In this document: positions 49,650 to 59,050 of the stretch, piece by piece | Layout of the letters: every line of letters starts with the position of its first letter | Numbering within the stretch: position 1 is the stretch's first letter | Position numbers and translations under genes: made by a program | NCBI GenBank assembly: GCA_040398465.1 | Contig: JBBAUA010000011.1 | Location: 15,388-79,387 of the forward strand | Reading direction: 5' to 3' | DNA length: 64,000 bases | Source: UBA7672 sp040398465 | GTDB lineage: Bacteria > Pseudomonadota > Alphaproteobacteria > Caulobacterales > Hyphomonadaceae | The notes under the pieces: generated by a model | Database searches by the model: none | Seen by the model: the letters and a program-made list of their open reading frames with translations, nothing else | What the model was told of the DNA's origin: nothing

Positions 49650-51284
49650 CTAGTTCTGCGTTGCGAGGCGGCGCATCAGGTCGCTCGCGGACGTCACCGG
49701 ACCGGTCACGGCGCCAGAAGTTACCTTCATCACGTCGCTGCGCGCAGGCGCCTGGTCGCGATGACCTTGTCCCTTGCGATGGTTCCCAGATTTGTCGCTG
49801 CGCGGTTTCTGCTGCTGTCCGGGAGTTGCCCCATTGCGGGCGCCCATGCTGGCGCCGCCTGATGCCCCGCCCTTGCCACGGCGGTTGCGGGAGCGGCCTT
49901 CGCTGCCTGCGCCTTCGCTGCGATGGCCCTGATCCGCGCGCGGTTCAGTGCGCGGAGCGTTGCGGTTCTCGCTGCGGGGATCGTTGCGGCCGCCGTTGCG
50001 GCGCGGCTTCTGCTGCTGCTGGCGGCGCGGTTGCGCATCGCCACGCGGCTCGGCCTTGGCGCCGCGCTTCTCGTCCATGTTGGCGTTGGCCGACAGCTGG
50101 GCGAGCTGAGCGTCGTTGCGACGATCCTCGCTGGGGATCTTCTGACGCGTGACCCGCTCGATGTCACGCAGCAGCGAACGCTCGTCCTCGGCGCAGAACG
50201 CGACGGCCGAGCCATCCTTGCCCGCGCGCGCCGTGCGGCCGATGCGGTGGACATACTGCTCGGGAACATCCGGCAGCTCGAACTGCACCACATGCGTCAC
50301 TGACGAGATGTCGATGCCGCGGGCGGCAATATCGGTCGCCACGAGAGCGCGGACCTTGCCGTCCTTGAACTCGGCCAGGGCGCGCTCGCGCTGGTTCTGG
50401 CTCTTGTTGCCGTGGATCGCCGAGGCCGGCACGCCGCCGGCCTCAAGCACACGAGCGACCTTGTCAGCGCCGCGCTTGGTACGGGTGAACACGAGCACGC
50501 GCTTGAACGCCGCGTCAGCGAACAGTTCCGTCAGAAGTCCGCGCTTGCGGCCGGCTTCCACGAACACGACGCGCTGGTTGACGCGCTCGACCGTGGTCGA
50601 AGGCGGAGCTACGGAGACCTTCAGAGGGTCCTTGTTGAGCAGGTCGTTGGCCAGCTTCTCGATGTCCGTCGGCATGGTGGCCGAGAAGAACAGGTTCTGA
50701 CGCTGCTTGGGCAGGTGGCGAACGATACGACGGATCGGATCGATGAAGCCCATGTCGAGCATCTGGTCGGCTTCGTCGAGGACGAAGATCTCGGTCTGCG
50801 AGAGATCGGCATCACGCTCGCCGAGGTGGTCGAGCAGGCGGCCAGGGGCGGCGACGACGATGTCGACGCCACGCGCCAGCGCCTGGCGCTGCGGGCCATG
50901 CCCCACGCCGCCGAAGATCGTGGCGACGCTGAAGCCAAGCTTCGAGCCGTACGCCTTGAAGTTGTCAGCGATCTGCGTCGCGAGTTCGCGCGTCGGCGAA
51001 AGCACGAGCACGCGGCAGCCGCGCTTGGGCGCCGGTTTCCGGTTGGCGGCGAGGCGGTGGAGAATCGGAAGGGCGAAGGCGGCGGTTTTGCCGGTGCCGG
51101 TCTGGGCGATGCCGAGCAGGTCGCGGCCTTCCATCACGCCGGGGATCGCAGCAAGCTGGATCGGCGTGGGGACGGTGTAGCCCTTCGCAGTCAGCGCCTC
51201 GAGGATCGAGGCGTTGAGGTTCAGGTCCCGGAAATGGACAGGAGATTGGGTCAAGTGTGAGGTGTCTTTCGTGTGCGCGAACAC
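49650..51284 (-). CDS. DEAD-box RNA helicase (RhlE-like)
   Basis: The 544-residue protein has all helicase motifs: Q motif FRDLNLNASILEALTAKGYTVPTPIQ, AQTGTGKTAAF (I), PTRELATQI (Ia), VLDEADQMLDMGF (II), FSATMP (III), FTRTKRGAD (IV), VATDIAARGIDI (V) and HRIGRTARAGKDG (VI). The last 150 residues are a low-complexity Arg/Asn/Gly/Gln tail (RGDAQPRRQQQQKPRRNGGRN and similar), an RNA-binding, phase-separating type of extension. RhlE/CsdA-like helicases aid ribosome assembly and RNA decay, often in the cold. The upstream leader holds a perfect hairpin. Confidence 0.95.
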   Translation of the reverse strand: MFAHTKDTSHLTQSPVHFRDLNLNASILEALTAKGYTVPTPIQLAAIPGVMEGRDLLGIAQTGTGKTAAFALPILHRLAANRKPAPKRGCRVLVLSPTRELATQIADNFKAYGSKLGFSVATIFGGVGHGPQRQALARGVDIVVAAPGRLLDHLGERDADLSQTEIFVLDEADQMLDMGFIDPIRRIVRHLPKQRQNLFFSATMPTDIEKLANDLLNKDPLKVSVAPPSTTVERVNQRVVFVEAGRKRGLLTELFADAAFKRVLVFTRTKRGADKVARVLEAGGVPASAIHGNKSQNQRERALAEFKDGKVRALVATDIAARGIDISSVTHVVQFELPDVPEQYVHRIGRTARAGKDGSAVAFCAEDERSLLRDIERVTRQKIPSEDRRNDAQLAQLSANANMDEKRGAKAEPRGDAQPRRQQQQKPRRNGGRNDPRSENRNAPRTEPRADQGHRSEGAGSEGRSRNRRGKGGASGGASMGARNGATPGQQQKPRSDKSGNHRKGQGHRDQAPARSDVMKVTSGAVTGPVTSASDLMRRLATQN

Positions 51285-51515
51285 GCGGAGGCCTGACTGT
51301 GCAGGTCCGCCGAGGCGCTTTGTCGATGGGAAGGCCCGGCGTGTGCGGGCGTTCGAGCGATCGTTTCAGGGCGCTCAACGGGCCGGGACCTGTTCTCAGG
51401 TCCCTCACGCAGCCGGAGCGCCGATATCGCCCCTCTTCAGAAGCGCGAACGTTATATCGGGGGCAAAAAGACTAAAGTCAAGCTAACGGACTGATTCTGG
51501 CCGAAGAGTCGCGGG
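51285..51515. other. helicase leader region with hairpin at 51385-51404
   Basis: No gene seen. GGGACCTG-TTCT-CAGGTCCC (51385-51404) is a perfect 8-bp stem about 100 bases before the helicase start on the minus strand. Long structured leaders are usual for cold-inducible RNA helicases, so a role in control is plausible but unproven. Confidence 0.45.
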
Positions 51516-51614
51516 TCAGCCGCCCATCATCAGCGCGCCGATCAGCAAGCCGATCTCGATCCGCACCCAGCGCAGATCGATGTTGCGCACCGCATTAACC
51601 ACGGCCCTCGCCAT
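51516..51614 (-). CDS. possible 32-residue membrane-associated microprotein
   Basis: ATG 51614 opens a short frame: MARAVVNAVRNIDLRWVRIE, then a hydrophobic IGLLIGALMMGG end. It has a positively charged amphipathic start and a single short hydrophobic segment, like known small membrane-associated peptides. A GGGTGAGG sequence precedes the ATG. No homologue is known to me and chance cannot be excluded. With the helicase leader it fills the 482-base space between helicase and flavoprotein. Confidence 0.35.
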   Translation of the reverse strand: MARAVVNAVRNIDLRWVRIEIGLLIGALMMGG

Positions 51615-51766
51615 GTCGCCTCACCCTGACTCGCGATTCTCGCGATAGGGACGAGGTTAGGACAGCGCAACATCCGCGCAATCGTTCGCACCCGCCGCAT
51701 GATGTGCCGCGTTCGACATTCCCCTTCCCCGGTTGCCGAGGCCCCATCGCTGGTCCACAGCGTGCC

Positions 51767-52972
51767 ATGAACGCAGCGACGCGACACGCCATTGTGGTTG
51801 GCGCAGGCCCGGCCGGGCTCGCCGCCGCCGAAGTGCTGGCAGAGTCTGGCTGGCGGGTCACCGTTCACGAGCGCATGCCCAGCCCCGCGCGAAAATTCCT
51901 GCTGGCGGGGCGCGGCGGGCTCAATCTCACGCACGCAGAACCTCTCGAAGCTTTTCTCGACCGGTATGGCGACGCCCGTCCGCGTCTCGAACCCGCAATC
52001 CGCGCCTTCACGCCGTCTGACCTTCGCGCTTGGGCGGCGAGCCTCGGTATTGAGACCTTCATCGGCTCATCAGGGCGCGTGTTCCCGACGCAGATGAAAG
52101 CCTCCCCCCTGCTCCGCACCTGGCTTGCCCGGCTTGATGCGCTTGGCGTCACGCTCGCGGCGCGCTCGCAATGGACAGGCTGGAATGGCGACCAGCTCAC
52201 GTTTAGAACGCCCGGCGGCGACCACACACAATCCCCGGACGGCACAGTATTCGCCCTCGGCGGCGCCAGCTGGCCGCGGCTCGGCTCTGACGGTGGATGG
52301 ACCGGACCGTTCCGCGCACGCGGCGCCGAAATCACGCCGCTGCGTCCTGCGAACTCCGGCTTCGTTGTCAACTGGTCAGAGATTTTCCGCGAACGCTTCG
52401 CGGGCGAACCTCTCAAGCGCATCAGCCTCCGCATCGGCGATCATGCCGTGCGCGGCGAAGCGATGATTGCGCGCTACGGCATCGAAGGCGGCGCGATCTA
52501 CGCGCTTGGCGCCAAACTGCGCGATGCGATCACCGGGTATGGCCAGGCCATGCTCGAGATCGACCTTGCTCCGGACCAGGCGCTGGACACCCTCACGGCG
52601 CGGCTTGTGGGAGGCCGAAAGGACTCAATCGCAAATCGGCTGCGCAAGGCCGGGCTGTCGCCGCCCGCCGCCGGCCTGCTTCGGGAGGACGTGGCAGGAC
52701 CCACGCTACCGTCTGACCCCGAGCAACTCGCCATTCGCATCAAGAGCTTGCGGATCAAGCTGACCGGCGTAAGCGGGATTGACCGCGCGATCTCGACTGC
52801 GGGCGGCATTGGTTGGGACAGCGTATCGGACGACTACGCCCTGAAATCGGTCCCACGCGCCTTCGTGGCCGGCGAGATGCTCGACTGGGAAGCGCCGACC
52901 GGCGGCTATCTGCTGCAGGCCTGCATGGCGACTGGCCGCGCGGCGGCGCGCGGTATGCTCGCGCGAGGCTAG
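51767..52972 (+). CDS. TIGR03862 family FAD/NAD(P)-binding flavoprotein
   Basis: A 401-residue flavoprotein of the HI0933/BaiN-like group. It begins with HAIVVGAGPAGLAAAEVLAESGWRVTVHE (FAD) and has KFLLAGRGGLNLTH, GRVFPTQMKASPLLRTWLARL, FALGGASWPRLGSDG and the C-terminal FVAGEMLDWEAPTGGYLLQACMATGR. Bile-acid or other double-bond reductases occur in the wider group; no substrate can be named here. Start ATG 51767. Confidence 0.88.
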   Translation: MNAATRHAIVVGAGPAGLAAAEVLAESGWRVTVHERMPSPARKFLLAGRGGLNLTHAEPLEAFLDRYGDARPRLEPAIRAFTPSDLRAWAASLGIETFIGSSGRVFPTQMKASPLLRTWLARLDALGVTLAARSQWTGWNGDQLTFRTPGGDHTQSPDGTVFALGGASWPRLGSDGGWTGPFRARGAEITPLRPANSGFVVNWSEIFRERFAGEPLKRISLRIGDHAVRGEAMIARYGIEGGAIYALGAKLRDAITGYGQAMLEIDLAPDQALDTLTARLVGGRKDSIANRLRKAGLSPPAAGLLREDVAGPTLPSDPEQLAIRIKSLRIKLTGVSGIDRAISTAGGIGWDSVSDDYALKSVPRAFVAGEMLDWEAPTGGYLLQACMATGRAAARGMLARG

Positions 52973-55131
52973 AACGCGCCTGCTAGTGTCAGCGTCACGT
53001 TGCGGCCAAGCGTGGACGAACGAAACTCATCCAACCCGGACACATAATACTGCCGGTCAGTTTCCCGTTCCACGTCGAGCAGGTTTGCAGCCGTCACGCG
53101 CACCAGCAAGCCGCCAAGCAATGCTGTCGTCTCAACGAAGAGATCGACATTGGGGTCTTTTGGCTCGGTCACTTCAAGACGGTCCGCACGGTAATACGGA
53201 ACTGGCCCCACACTGTTGACCTTGCCACCCCAGGCGAACTTCATCGACGTGACGTCTTGCCTGAACTCGGCGAGCCAGTCGAACTCCTGCTCGCTGGAAA
53301 TCTGCCGCGTCTCCAGCGTCTCCGGATCCGTCACCTCGGAATCCTGCGCGCCGAGATTGAGCTTCAGCAGGCCGCCGCCGACACCCACGCCATCCAGCGG
53401 CAAGGTCGCTTCGATGCGTCCGCCCCAGCGCTTGCCATCGCCGATATTGCCGACAGCGCTGCAGAAGCTCGCGGTGAAAGCCGGGGTCACACAGAAAGGC
53501 GGCGCCGTGACTGGGGTGCCGCGATCGATTCCGATCTCGACGATGTCCTGCGCGTTGATGAAGTCCTGCGTGTCCTCGATGTCGTCATAGAATCCGATGA
53601 TCGAAATCGATCCGCGCGGCCCAAGCGGGCGCTTCCACTGCAGGCTGGTCTTCCAGGTCTGCTCGGGCTCGAGAAACGGATTGCCCACATTCGCCGACGT
53701 GTTGCCGATCGTCGGAAGACCTGTCGCGAAATCACCGAAATCGAGTTGCGAGACATCGCGCACGATGGAGAGACGCCACTGATCTTCCGCGTTTGGCAGC
53801 CATGTCGCAACGAACCGCGGCTTGGAGTATGTGAAGTCGCGTTCGATGTCGGGCGAAGGCGGCTGGGTAATCGTCTGCGAGATGGTCGAGGCTTCGAAGT
53901 TGAAGCCTGCCTCAAGCGTGAGCTGCTGGCTCATGCGCCAGACGTCATTGATCGAGGCTTCGATGCGGTCTTCCTCGACCTTGGTCGATGCAACAGCGAC
54001 GGCTTGCGGCGCAAACGGTCCGCCAATGGGACCAGCCAGACTCTGGCGGTCGACGCGCCTATAGTTGTACGCGCCCTCCAGCGCCGTCTCGATCGTGTGT
54101 TGCGTATCGGGGCGCGTCGTCCAGACGCCGCGAACCACATGCTCACCGGCGCGATTGTCCGAATTGTCGATCTGATCAGCCTGCGGAAGGCCGAGCACGT
54201 TCTGCGTGATCACCTGTTGCGGCCGCCAGTTCACCAGGCGGTTGACGTTGATCAGCTTGACCGCGTTTTGTCCGTCGAACTTGTGCTCGTAGTCGCCGCC
54301 GAGATCGACATACAGGATGTCCTTCTCTTCGTACTCGGAGGAGATGGCGCCGATACTCGTGCCGTTCGGGAGCCGGACGCTGCCCGCCGCATTGTTGGTG
54401 AACAGCCGCGGGAGGATACGGAAGTTGGCATTCAAGGTGTCGCGCGGCGTCGGCGTCCAGTTCGCGGCGCCGGTGATCAGAAGCTCGCCGGCCTGCTGCT
54501 GATAGAATTCGTCCTGCGTGCGTACGATGGCGCCCAGCCCGCTGCGCAACGTCGCCGCCACTTCCTCGCGCTCGCCGAGGTTGGTGCCCTGCAGCGCAAG
54601 GCGGAATCCGAGATTGTCCGTCTTCCACGCGCGCGTGGCGCCGATCTGCGCGCCGACGCGCCCCTGCTCGTACCAGCGCGTCGTCGCCGCAAACGTCGTC
54701 GAGACCTGCATGCCCGTCGCTGGCTTCAACACCACGTTGGCGAGTTCCGTGTAGCCCCGCACATCGAGATCGCCAGCGGCAGACGCCCTGATCAGTTCGA
54801 TGCGCAGCACGGATCCCGCAGCGATACGCCCGAGTTCATCCCGCAGGCTGGTCTTGCTGCTGGGCCGCTGTCCGTCGATCAGCACGTTGCCCGCTGTCGC
54901 GCCGAAGCCGCGAAGGTCTGCGCCTTCATCCAGGCTGAAGCCGGGAAGCTGGCGAACCATGTCCTCAGCCGTGATGGGATTGAACCGTGCGAAGAAGGCC
55001 GGCTCGAATGTCTGGACCGCGTCTTCCGCGGACGCTGCCTGGGGCTGCTGTGTCGTATCCTGCGCCAGCGCCGTCTCGCCGAGCGCGAACGCGCTGACGG
55101 CCAGGACGAGCGCCCGTCTCCATTGCCTCAC
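52969..55131 (-). CDS. TonB-dependent receptor (plug plus beta-barrel)
   Basis: A 720-residue outer-membrane protein. Signal peptide LVLAVSAFALGETALAQ; plug domain with ITAEDMVRQLPGFSLDEGADLRGFGATAGNVLIDGQRPSSKTSLRDELGRI; then a beta-barrel of alternating strands ending FRSSTLGRNVTLTLAGAF with the C-terminal Phe. It is shorter than most siderophore receptors and no clear TonB box was located. The GTG at 55131 has GGGGAGG in front of it and gives a complete signal peptide; an in-frame ATG at 55200 has no such support. Ligand unknown. Confidence 0.85.
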   Translation of the reverse strand: MRQWRRALVLAVSAFALGETALAQDTTQQPQAASAEDAVQTFEPAFFARFNPITAEDMVRQLPGFSLDEGADLRGFGATAGNVLIDGQRPSSKTSLRDELGRIAAGSVLRIELIRASAAGDLDVRGYTELANVVLKPATGMQVSTTFAATTRWYEQGRVGAQIGATRAWKTDNLGFRLALQGTNLGEREEVAATLRSGLGAIVRTQDEFYQQQAGELLITGAANWTPTPRDTLNANFRILPRLFTNNAAGSVRLPNGTSIGAISSEYEEKDILYVDLGGDYEHKFDGQNAVKLINVNRLVNWRPQQVITQNVLGLPQADQIDNSDNRAGEHVVRGVWTTRPDTQHTIETALEGAYNYRRVDRQSLAGPIGGPFAPQAVAVASTKVEEDRIEASINDVWRMSQQLTLEAGFNFEASTISQTITQPPSPDIERDFTYSKPRFVATWLPNAEDQWRLSIVRDVSQLDFGDFATGLPTIGNTSANVGNPFLEPEQTWKTSLQWKRPLGPRGSISIIGFYDDIEDTQDFINAQDIVEIGIDRGTPVTAPPFCVTPAFTASFCSAVGNIGDGKRWGGRIEATLPLDGVGVGGGLLKLNLGAQDSEVTDPETLETRQISSEQEFDWLAEFRQDVTSMKFAWGGKVNSVGPVPYYRADRLEVTEPKDPNVDLFVETTALLGGLLVRVTAANLLDVERETDRQYYVSGLDEFRSSTLGRNVTLTLAGAF

Positions 55132-55343
55132 GATGCGTCCTCCCCTGGCGACGTGTGACCATGTGGCCCAGTCGTCCTTTTTTATGTGTGAATCGGGCAA
55201 CCTAAATGCCTATCGAACCACGCCACGACGCACAGGAGATTGGGGAATACCCTTGAGGTCAATAGAAAAACCTACGCCGCAGGAGGTGCTGCCCCACGCG
55301 TGCCGCCAGAAGCATAGATGCGCGCGGCGATACCGTTGCGTAG

Positions 55344-57971
55344 CTAGTAGTTGAGTACAGGCCTCAACCAGCGCTCGGCTGTCGCAAGGTCCCAGCCTTT
55401 GCGGCGGGCATAATCCTCGACCTGGTCCTTCTCGATGCGGCCGACCGCGAAATAAACAGCTTCCGGATGCGAGAAATAGAGGCCCGACACCGATGCCGGC
55501 GGGTTCATCGCAAAGCTCGAGGTGAGTTCGATGCCGGCCTTCGCAGTCGCATCAAGCAGTCTGAACAGGGTTGCTTTCTCAGTGTGGTCCGGCTGTGAGG
55601 GATAGCCCGGCGCCGGGCGGATGCCCTGGTACTTCTCGCTGATGAGGTCGTCGTTCGTCAGACCCTCGTCAGGTACGTAACCCCACAACTCGCGCCTGAC
55701 ACGCTCGTGCAGGTATTCCGCAAACGCTTCAGCGAAGCGATCGGCCAGCGCTTTCACGATGATCGAGGAATAGTCGTCACCCTTTTCGATGAAGGCTTTC
55801 GACATCTCCATCTCGCCATGCCCAGCGGTAACCGCGAAGCCGCCGATATAGTCTGCGCCTCTGGAGGCTGCGAAATCGGCGAGCGCAAGCTGGCCCTTCT
55901 CGTTCGTCTTCTCCATCTGCTGGCGTAGCGTGAAGAAGCGGGCGATCTCTGCCTTGCGCGCTTCGTCCTTCCAGACAATGACATCATCGCCATCCCGGTT
56001 CGCCGGCCAGAAGCCGACAACGCCGCGCGCCTTGATCCACTGCTCGCCGATCATGCGTTGCAGGATCGCCTGCGTGTCATTCCACAACGACTGCGCTGCC
56101 TCACCAACCACATCGTCCTCAAGGATCATCGGATAGCGGCCGACGAGATCCCAGCTCGCGAAATACGGCGTCCAGTCGATGTAGCGCGCGAGTGTCGCAA
56201 GATCCGCCTCGATCTCGCGCACACCAAGGAAGCTCGGTTTCGGCGGCGTGTAGCCTGCCCAGTCGATCTTGGGCGCCATCTCGCGCGCGGCATCCAGGCT
56301 CACGCGCGCCTTCGCCTGCCCGCCCGAGCGCGACTCGCGGATCTTCGCATACTTGACCTTCGTCTCGCCCCAGAACCTGTCGCGCGTTTCGTCGCTCATG
56401 AGCTGCGAGACGACGCCGACCGCGCGGCTTGCGTCCAGCACGTGGATCACGGGCGCGTCGCGGAACATCGGCTCGATCTTGATGGCGGTGTGCGCCGGGC
56501 TGGTCGTGGCGCCGCCGATCAGCAGAGGCTTGCGGATGCCCAGACGCTGCATCTCGGAAGCGAAATAGACCATCTCGTCGAGCGACGGCGTGATCAGGCC
56601 GGACAGGCCAATCATGTCGGCATTCTCGTTCGCCGCAGCTTCGAGAATCCGCTCCGCCGGCACCATCACGCCAAGATCGATCACCTTGTAGCCGTTGCAC
56701 TGCAAAACCACGCCGACAATATTCTTGCCGATATCATGCACATCGCCCTTCACCGTCGCCATGATGACAACGCCGTTGGACTTGTCGGCCATGCCGGTGC
56801 GCAGCTTCTCCTCTTCCATGTAGGGAAGCAGGTGCGCGACCGCCGCCTTCATCACGCGCGCCGACTTCACCACCTGCGGCAGGAACATCTTGCCGGCGCC
56901 GAACAGGTCGCCAACGATGTTCATGCCGTCCATCAGCGGCCCTTCGATGACGTGCAGCGGACGCTCCACTTCAAGGCGCGCAGCCTCGGTATCCTCGACG
57001 ATGAACTCCGTGATACCGTTGACCAGCGCATGCGCCAGGCGATCCTTCACCGGCTTCTCGCGCCAGCGCAGGTCCTTCTTCTGCACTTCGCCCTTCTGGC
57101 CGCGATAGCGTTCCGCGATTTCGAGCAAACGGTCCGTGCCATCCGGCCGGCGGTTGAGGATCACATCCTCCACGCGCTCGCGCAGCTCCGGATCGATGTT
57201 GTCGTAGATATCCAGCTGGCCGGCATTCACGATCGCCATGTCAAAGCCAAGCCTGATGGCGTGATAGAGGAAGACCGAGTGCATCGCCCGTCGCACTGGC
57301 TCGTTGCCGCGGAACGAGAACGACACGTTCGACAGCCCGCCCGACGTCCGCGCATAGGGCAGGTTCTGCTTGATCATCCTCACGCCCTCGAAGAAATCGA
57401 CGGCGTAGTTGTTGTGCTCCTCGATCCCGGTCGCGATGGCGAAAATGTTTGGGTCGAAGATGATATCTTCCGGCGGAAAGCCGATGCCGACCAGCAGATC
57501 GTAGGCGCGCTTCGAAATCTCGTACTTGCGCGCAGCGGTATCAGCCTGCCCCTGCTCGTCAAACGCCATGACCACCACAGCCGCGCCATAGCTCAAAGCC
57601 TTGCGCGCCTGATCGAGGAACTGGGCCTCGCCCTCCTTCATCGAGATCGAGTTGACGATCGCCTTGCCCTGGACGTTCTTCAGACCTTCCTCGATGACAT
57701 CCCACTTCGAGGAATCCACCATGATCGGAACTTTGGCGATATCCGGCTCAGCCGCGATCAGGCGCAGGAAAGTGCGCATCGCCGCCTTCGAATCCAGCAG
57801 CCCCTCATCCATGTTGACGTCGATGATCTGCGCACCGTTCTGCACCTGCTGGCGCGCGACATCGACCGCCTCGGCATACTTGCCCTCGACAATCAGCTTC
57901 TTGAACGCCGCCGATCCGGTGACGTTCGTGCGCTCGCCAATGTTGATGAAGGAGGCGGTGGATTGGGTCAT
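55344..57971 (-). CDS. metH: methionine synthase, C-terminal half (folate, cobalamin and activation domains)
   Basis: The 875-residue protein holds the last three modules of MetH. First is the pterin-binding domain (INIGERTNVTGSAAFKKLI, MVDSSKWDVIEEGLK, FDPNIFAIATGIEEH). Next is the cobalamin module with cap and DVHDIGKN, whose His (near residue 410) is the lower axial cobalt ligand, then GLSGLITPSLDEM. The S-adenosylmethionine-dependent reactivation domain follows (RPAPGYPSQPDHTEK). It needs the separate homocysteine-binding half at 59.0-60.1 kb. It follows the RidA-like gene by 18 bases and ends the operon. Confidence 0.95.
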   Translation of the reverse strand: MTQSTASFINIGERTNVTGSAAFKKLIVEGKYAEAVDVARQQVQNGAQIIDVNMDEGLLDSKAAMRTFLRLIAAEPDIAKVPIMVDSSKWDVIEEGLKNVQGKAIVNSISMKEGEAQFLDQARKALSYGAAVVVMAFDEQGQADTAARKYEISKRAYDLLVGIGFPPEDIIFDPNIFAIATGIEEHNNYAVDFFEGVRMIKQNLPYARTSGGLSNVSFSFRGNEPVRRAMHSVFLYHAIRLGFDMAIVNAGQLDIYDNIDPELRERVEDVILNRRPDGTDRLLEIAERYRGQKGEVQKKDLRWREKPVKDRLAHALVNGITEFIVEDTEAARLEVERPLHVIEGPLMDGMNIVGDLFGAGKMFLPQVVKSARVMKAAVAHLLPYMEEEKLRTGMADKSNGVVIMATVKGDVHDIGKNIVGVVLQCNGYKVIDLGVMVPAERILEAAANENADMIGLSGLITPSLDEMVYFASEMQRLGIRKPLLIGGATTSPAHTAIKIEPMFRDAPVIHVLDASRAVGVVSQLMSDETRDRFWGETKVKYAKIRESRSGGQAKARVSLDAAREMAPKIDWAGYTPPKPSFLGVREIEADLATLARYIDWTPYFASWDLVGRYPMILEDDVVGEAAQSLWNDTQAILQRMIGEQWIKARGVVGFWPANRDGDDVIVWKDEARKAEIARFFTLRQQMEKTNEKGQLALADFAASRGADYIGGFAVTAGHGEMEMSKAFIEKGDDYSSIIVKALADRFAEAFAEYLHERVRRELWGYVPDEGLTNDDLISEKYQGIRPAPGYPSQPDHTEKATLFRLLDATAKAGIELTSSFAMNPPASVSGLYFSHPEAVYFAVGRIEKDQVEDYARRKGWDLATAERWLRPVLNY

Positions 57972-57989
57972 ACGTTTACTTCGCTTGAA

Positions 57990-58490
57990 CTAGCGGGAGG
58001 CCGGCACAGCGGCCGTGACTTCGATCTCGACCAGTATGCCCGGCCGCACAAGGCCCGCGACCTGCACCGTCGAGCGCACAGGCCGATTGGGCTGTGCATC
58101 GCTGCCATAATGGCGGCCATACGCGCGCATCATGCCGTCGAAATCCATGTTCCCGCCCGGCGTGGGCGTGGCGAGATAAACGGTCATCGCGACAACGTCG
58201 CCCTCGCTGGCGCCCGCCTCTCTCAGCGAAGCGGCGATCTTGCGGAACACGCTCTCGGCCTGCGCCTCAGTATCGCCGCTGAACGCGCCTTCATCGGGGA
58301 TGACCCCCGGCAGTCGGATCGTCGCGTAGCCCGGGGGGATGACGATGTGCTTGGCGTAGAACGCCGTCGGCGACGCATACTGCCGCTGGATGGCGCCCGC
58401 AGGTGAGGTGTCCGCCACCCCTGTCACATCCGCGATGACGCAGCCGCCAAGGCCCAACGCTGCAAACGCTGTTACTGCCAACCGCATCAT
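57990..58490 (-). CDS. RidA family protein with lipoprotein signal
   Basis: A 166-residue YjgF/RidA-fold protein, but with an export signal (MMRLAVTAFAALGLGGC, Cys17 a lipobox candidate). The core is IRLPGVIPDEGAFSGDTEAQAESVFRKIAASLREAGAS, DVVAMTVYL, and NRPVRSTVQVAGLVRPGILVEIEVTAAV, in which the conserved Arg of the RidA active pocket is kept. Cytosolic RidA deaminates reactive enamines from PLP enzymes; a periplasmic, lipid-anchored version must have another substrate. Its start overlaps the PPOx stop by 4 bases. Confidence 0.8.
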   Translation of the reverse strand: MMRLAVTAFAALGLGGCVIADVTGVADTSPAGAIQRQYASPTAFYAKHIVIPPGYATIRLPGVIPDEGAFSGDTEAQAESVFRKIAASLREAGASEGDVVAMTVYLATPTPGGNMDFDGMMRAYGRHYGSDAQPNRPVRSTVQVAGLVRPGILVEIEVTAAVPASR

Positions 58491-59050
58491 TCTGCCGCTT
58501 TCGTGCGCTGCATTCCCGGCAGACCATCAATGCTCTGCGCGTTCTTCATCAGCCGGCTCTCGTACCAGGCATCACGCTCCATGTGATCGATAAAGCGGCG
58601 CAACTGTTCGCGCTCGCCCTTGAACTCGTAGAACGGCACACCCCAGCCACAGCTGTCCTGCACCTGATGGATGTCCGCGAAGATGATGTCGCGGGCGCGC
58701 TCATGACCCGGCGCAAACTTCGCGATCTCCCCCGCAAAGCCCGGATCGTTGAACTGCATCACCTCGCCGCGACCATAGAGCCGCATGATGGTGGCCGCAC
58801 CGTCATAGGCGCAGAACATGAATGTGATCCGCCCGTTCTCGCGAACATGCGCCAGCGTCTCCGCACCCGACCCGCCAAGATCGGCATAGGCCACGCGATT
58901 CGGTCCGACGATCCGAAAGCTGTCATAGCCCTTCGGCGACAGGTTCACACGCCCAGCATCCGACAGCGGCGCCGTCGCCACGAAGAACATCTTCTGCGCC
59001 TCAATGAAGGCGACATGCTTGTCGGTAAGGGTGTCGTAGAACTTGGCCAT
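58487..59050 (-). CDS. pyridoxamine 5'-phosphate oxidase family protein
   Basis: A 187-residue split-beta-barrel FMN/haem/F420-binding protein: KHVAFIEAQKMFFVATAPLSDAGRVNLSPKGYDSFRIV, AYADLGGSGAETLAHVRENGRITFMFCAYDG, and a long helical C terminus. It is not PdxH itself, which is at 28.9 kb. These proteins are often flavin-dependent oxidoreductases of unknown substrate. The ATG shares one base with the metH N-half stop (TGATG). Its location inside a methionine operon is unusual. Confidence 0.82.
   Translation of the reverse strand: MAKFYDTLTDKHVAFIEAQKMFFVATAPLSDAGRVNLSPKGYDSFRIVGPNRVAYADLGGSGAETLAHVRENGRITFMFCAYDGAATIMRLYGRGEVMQFNDPGFAGEIAKFAPGHERARDIIFADIHQVQDSCGWGVPFYEFKGEREQLRRFIDHMERDAWYESRLMKNAQSIDGLPGMQRTKAAE

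Noticed and set aside
53257..55158. 633-residue plus-strand ORF over the TonB receptor
   Set aside because: Antisense shadow; no signal peptide or family feature, while the receptor has plug and barrel motifs and a strong ribosome-binding site.
56058..58406. 782-residue plus-strand ORF opposite metH C-half
   Set aside because: Long antisense ORFs are common in GC-rich genes with third-position bias. The product is rich in His/Arg/Asp with no domain, and the minus strand clearly encodes MetH.
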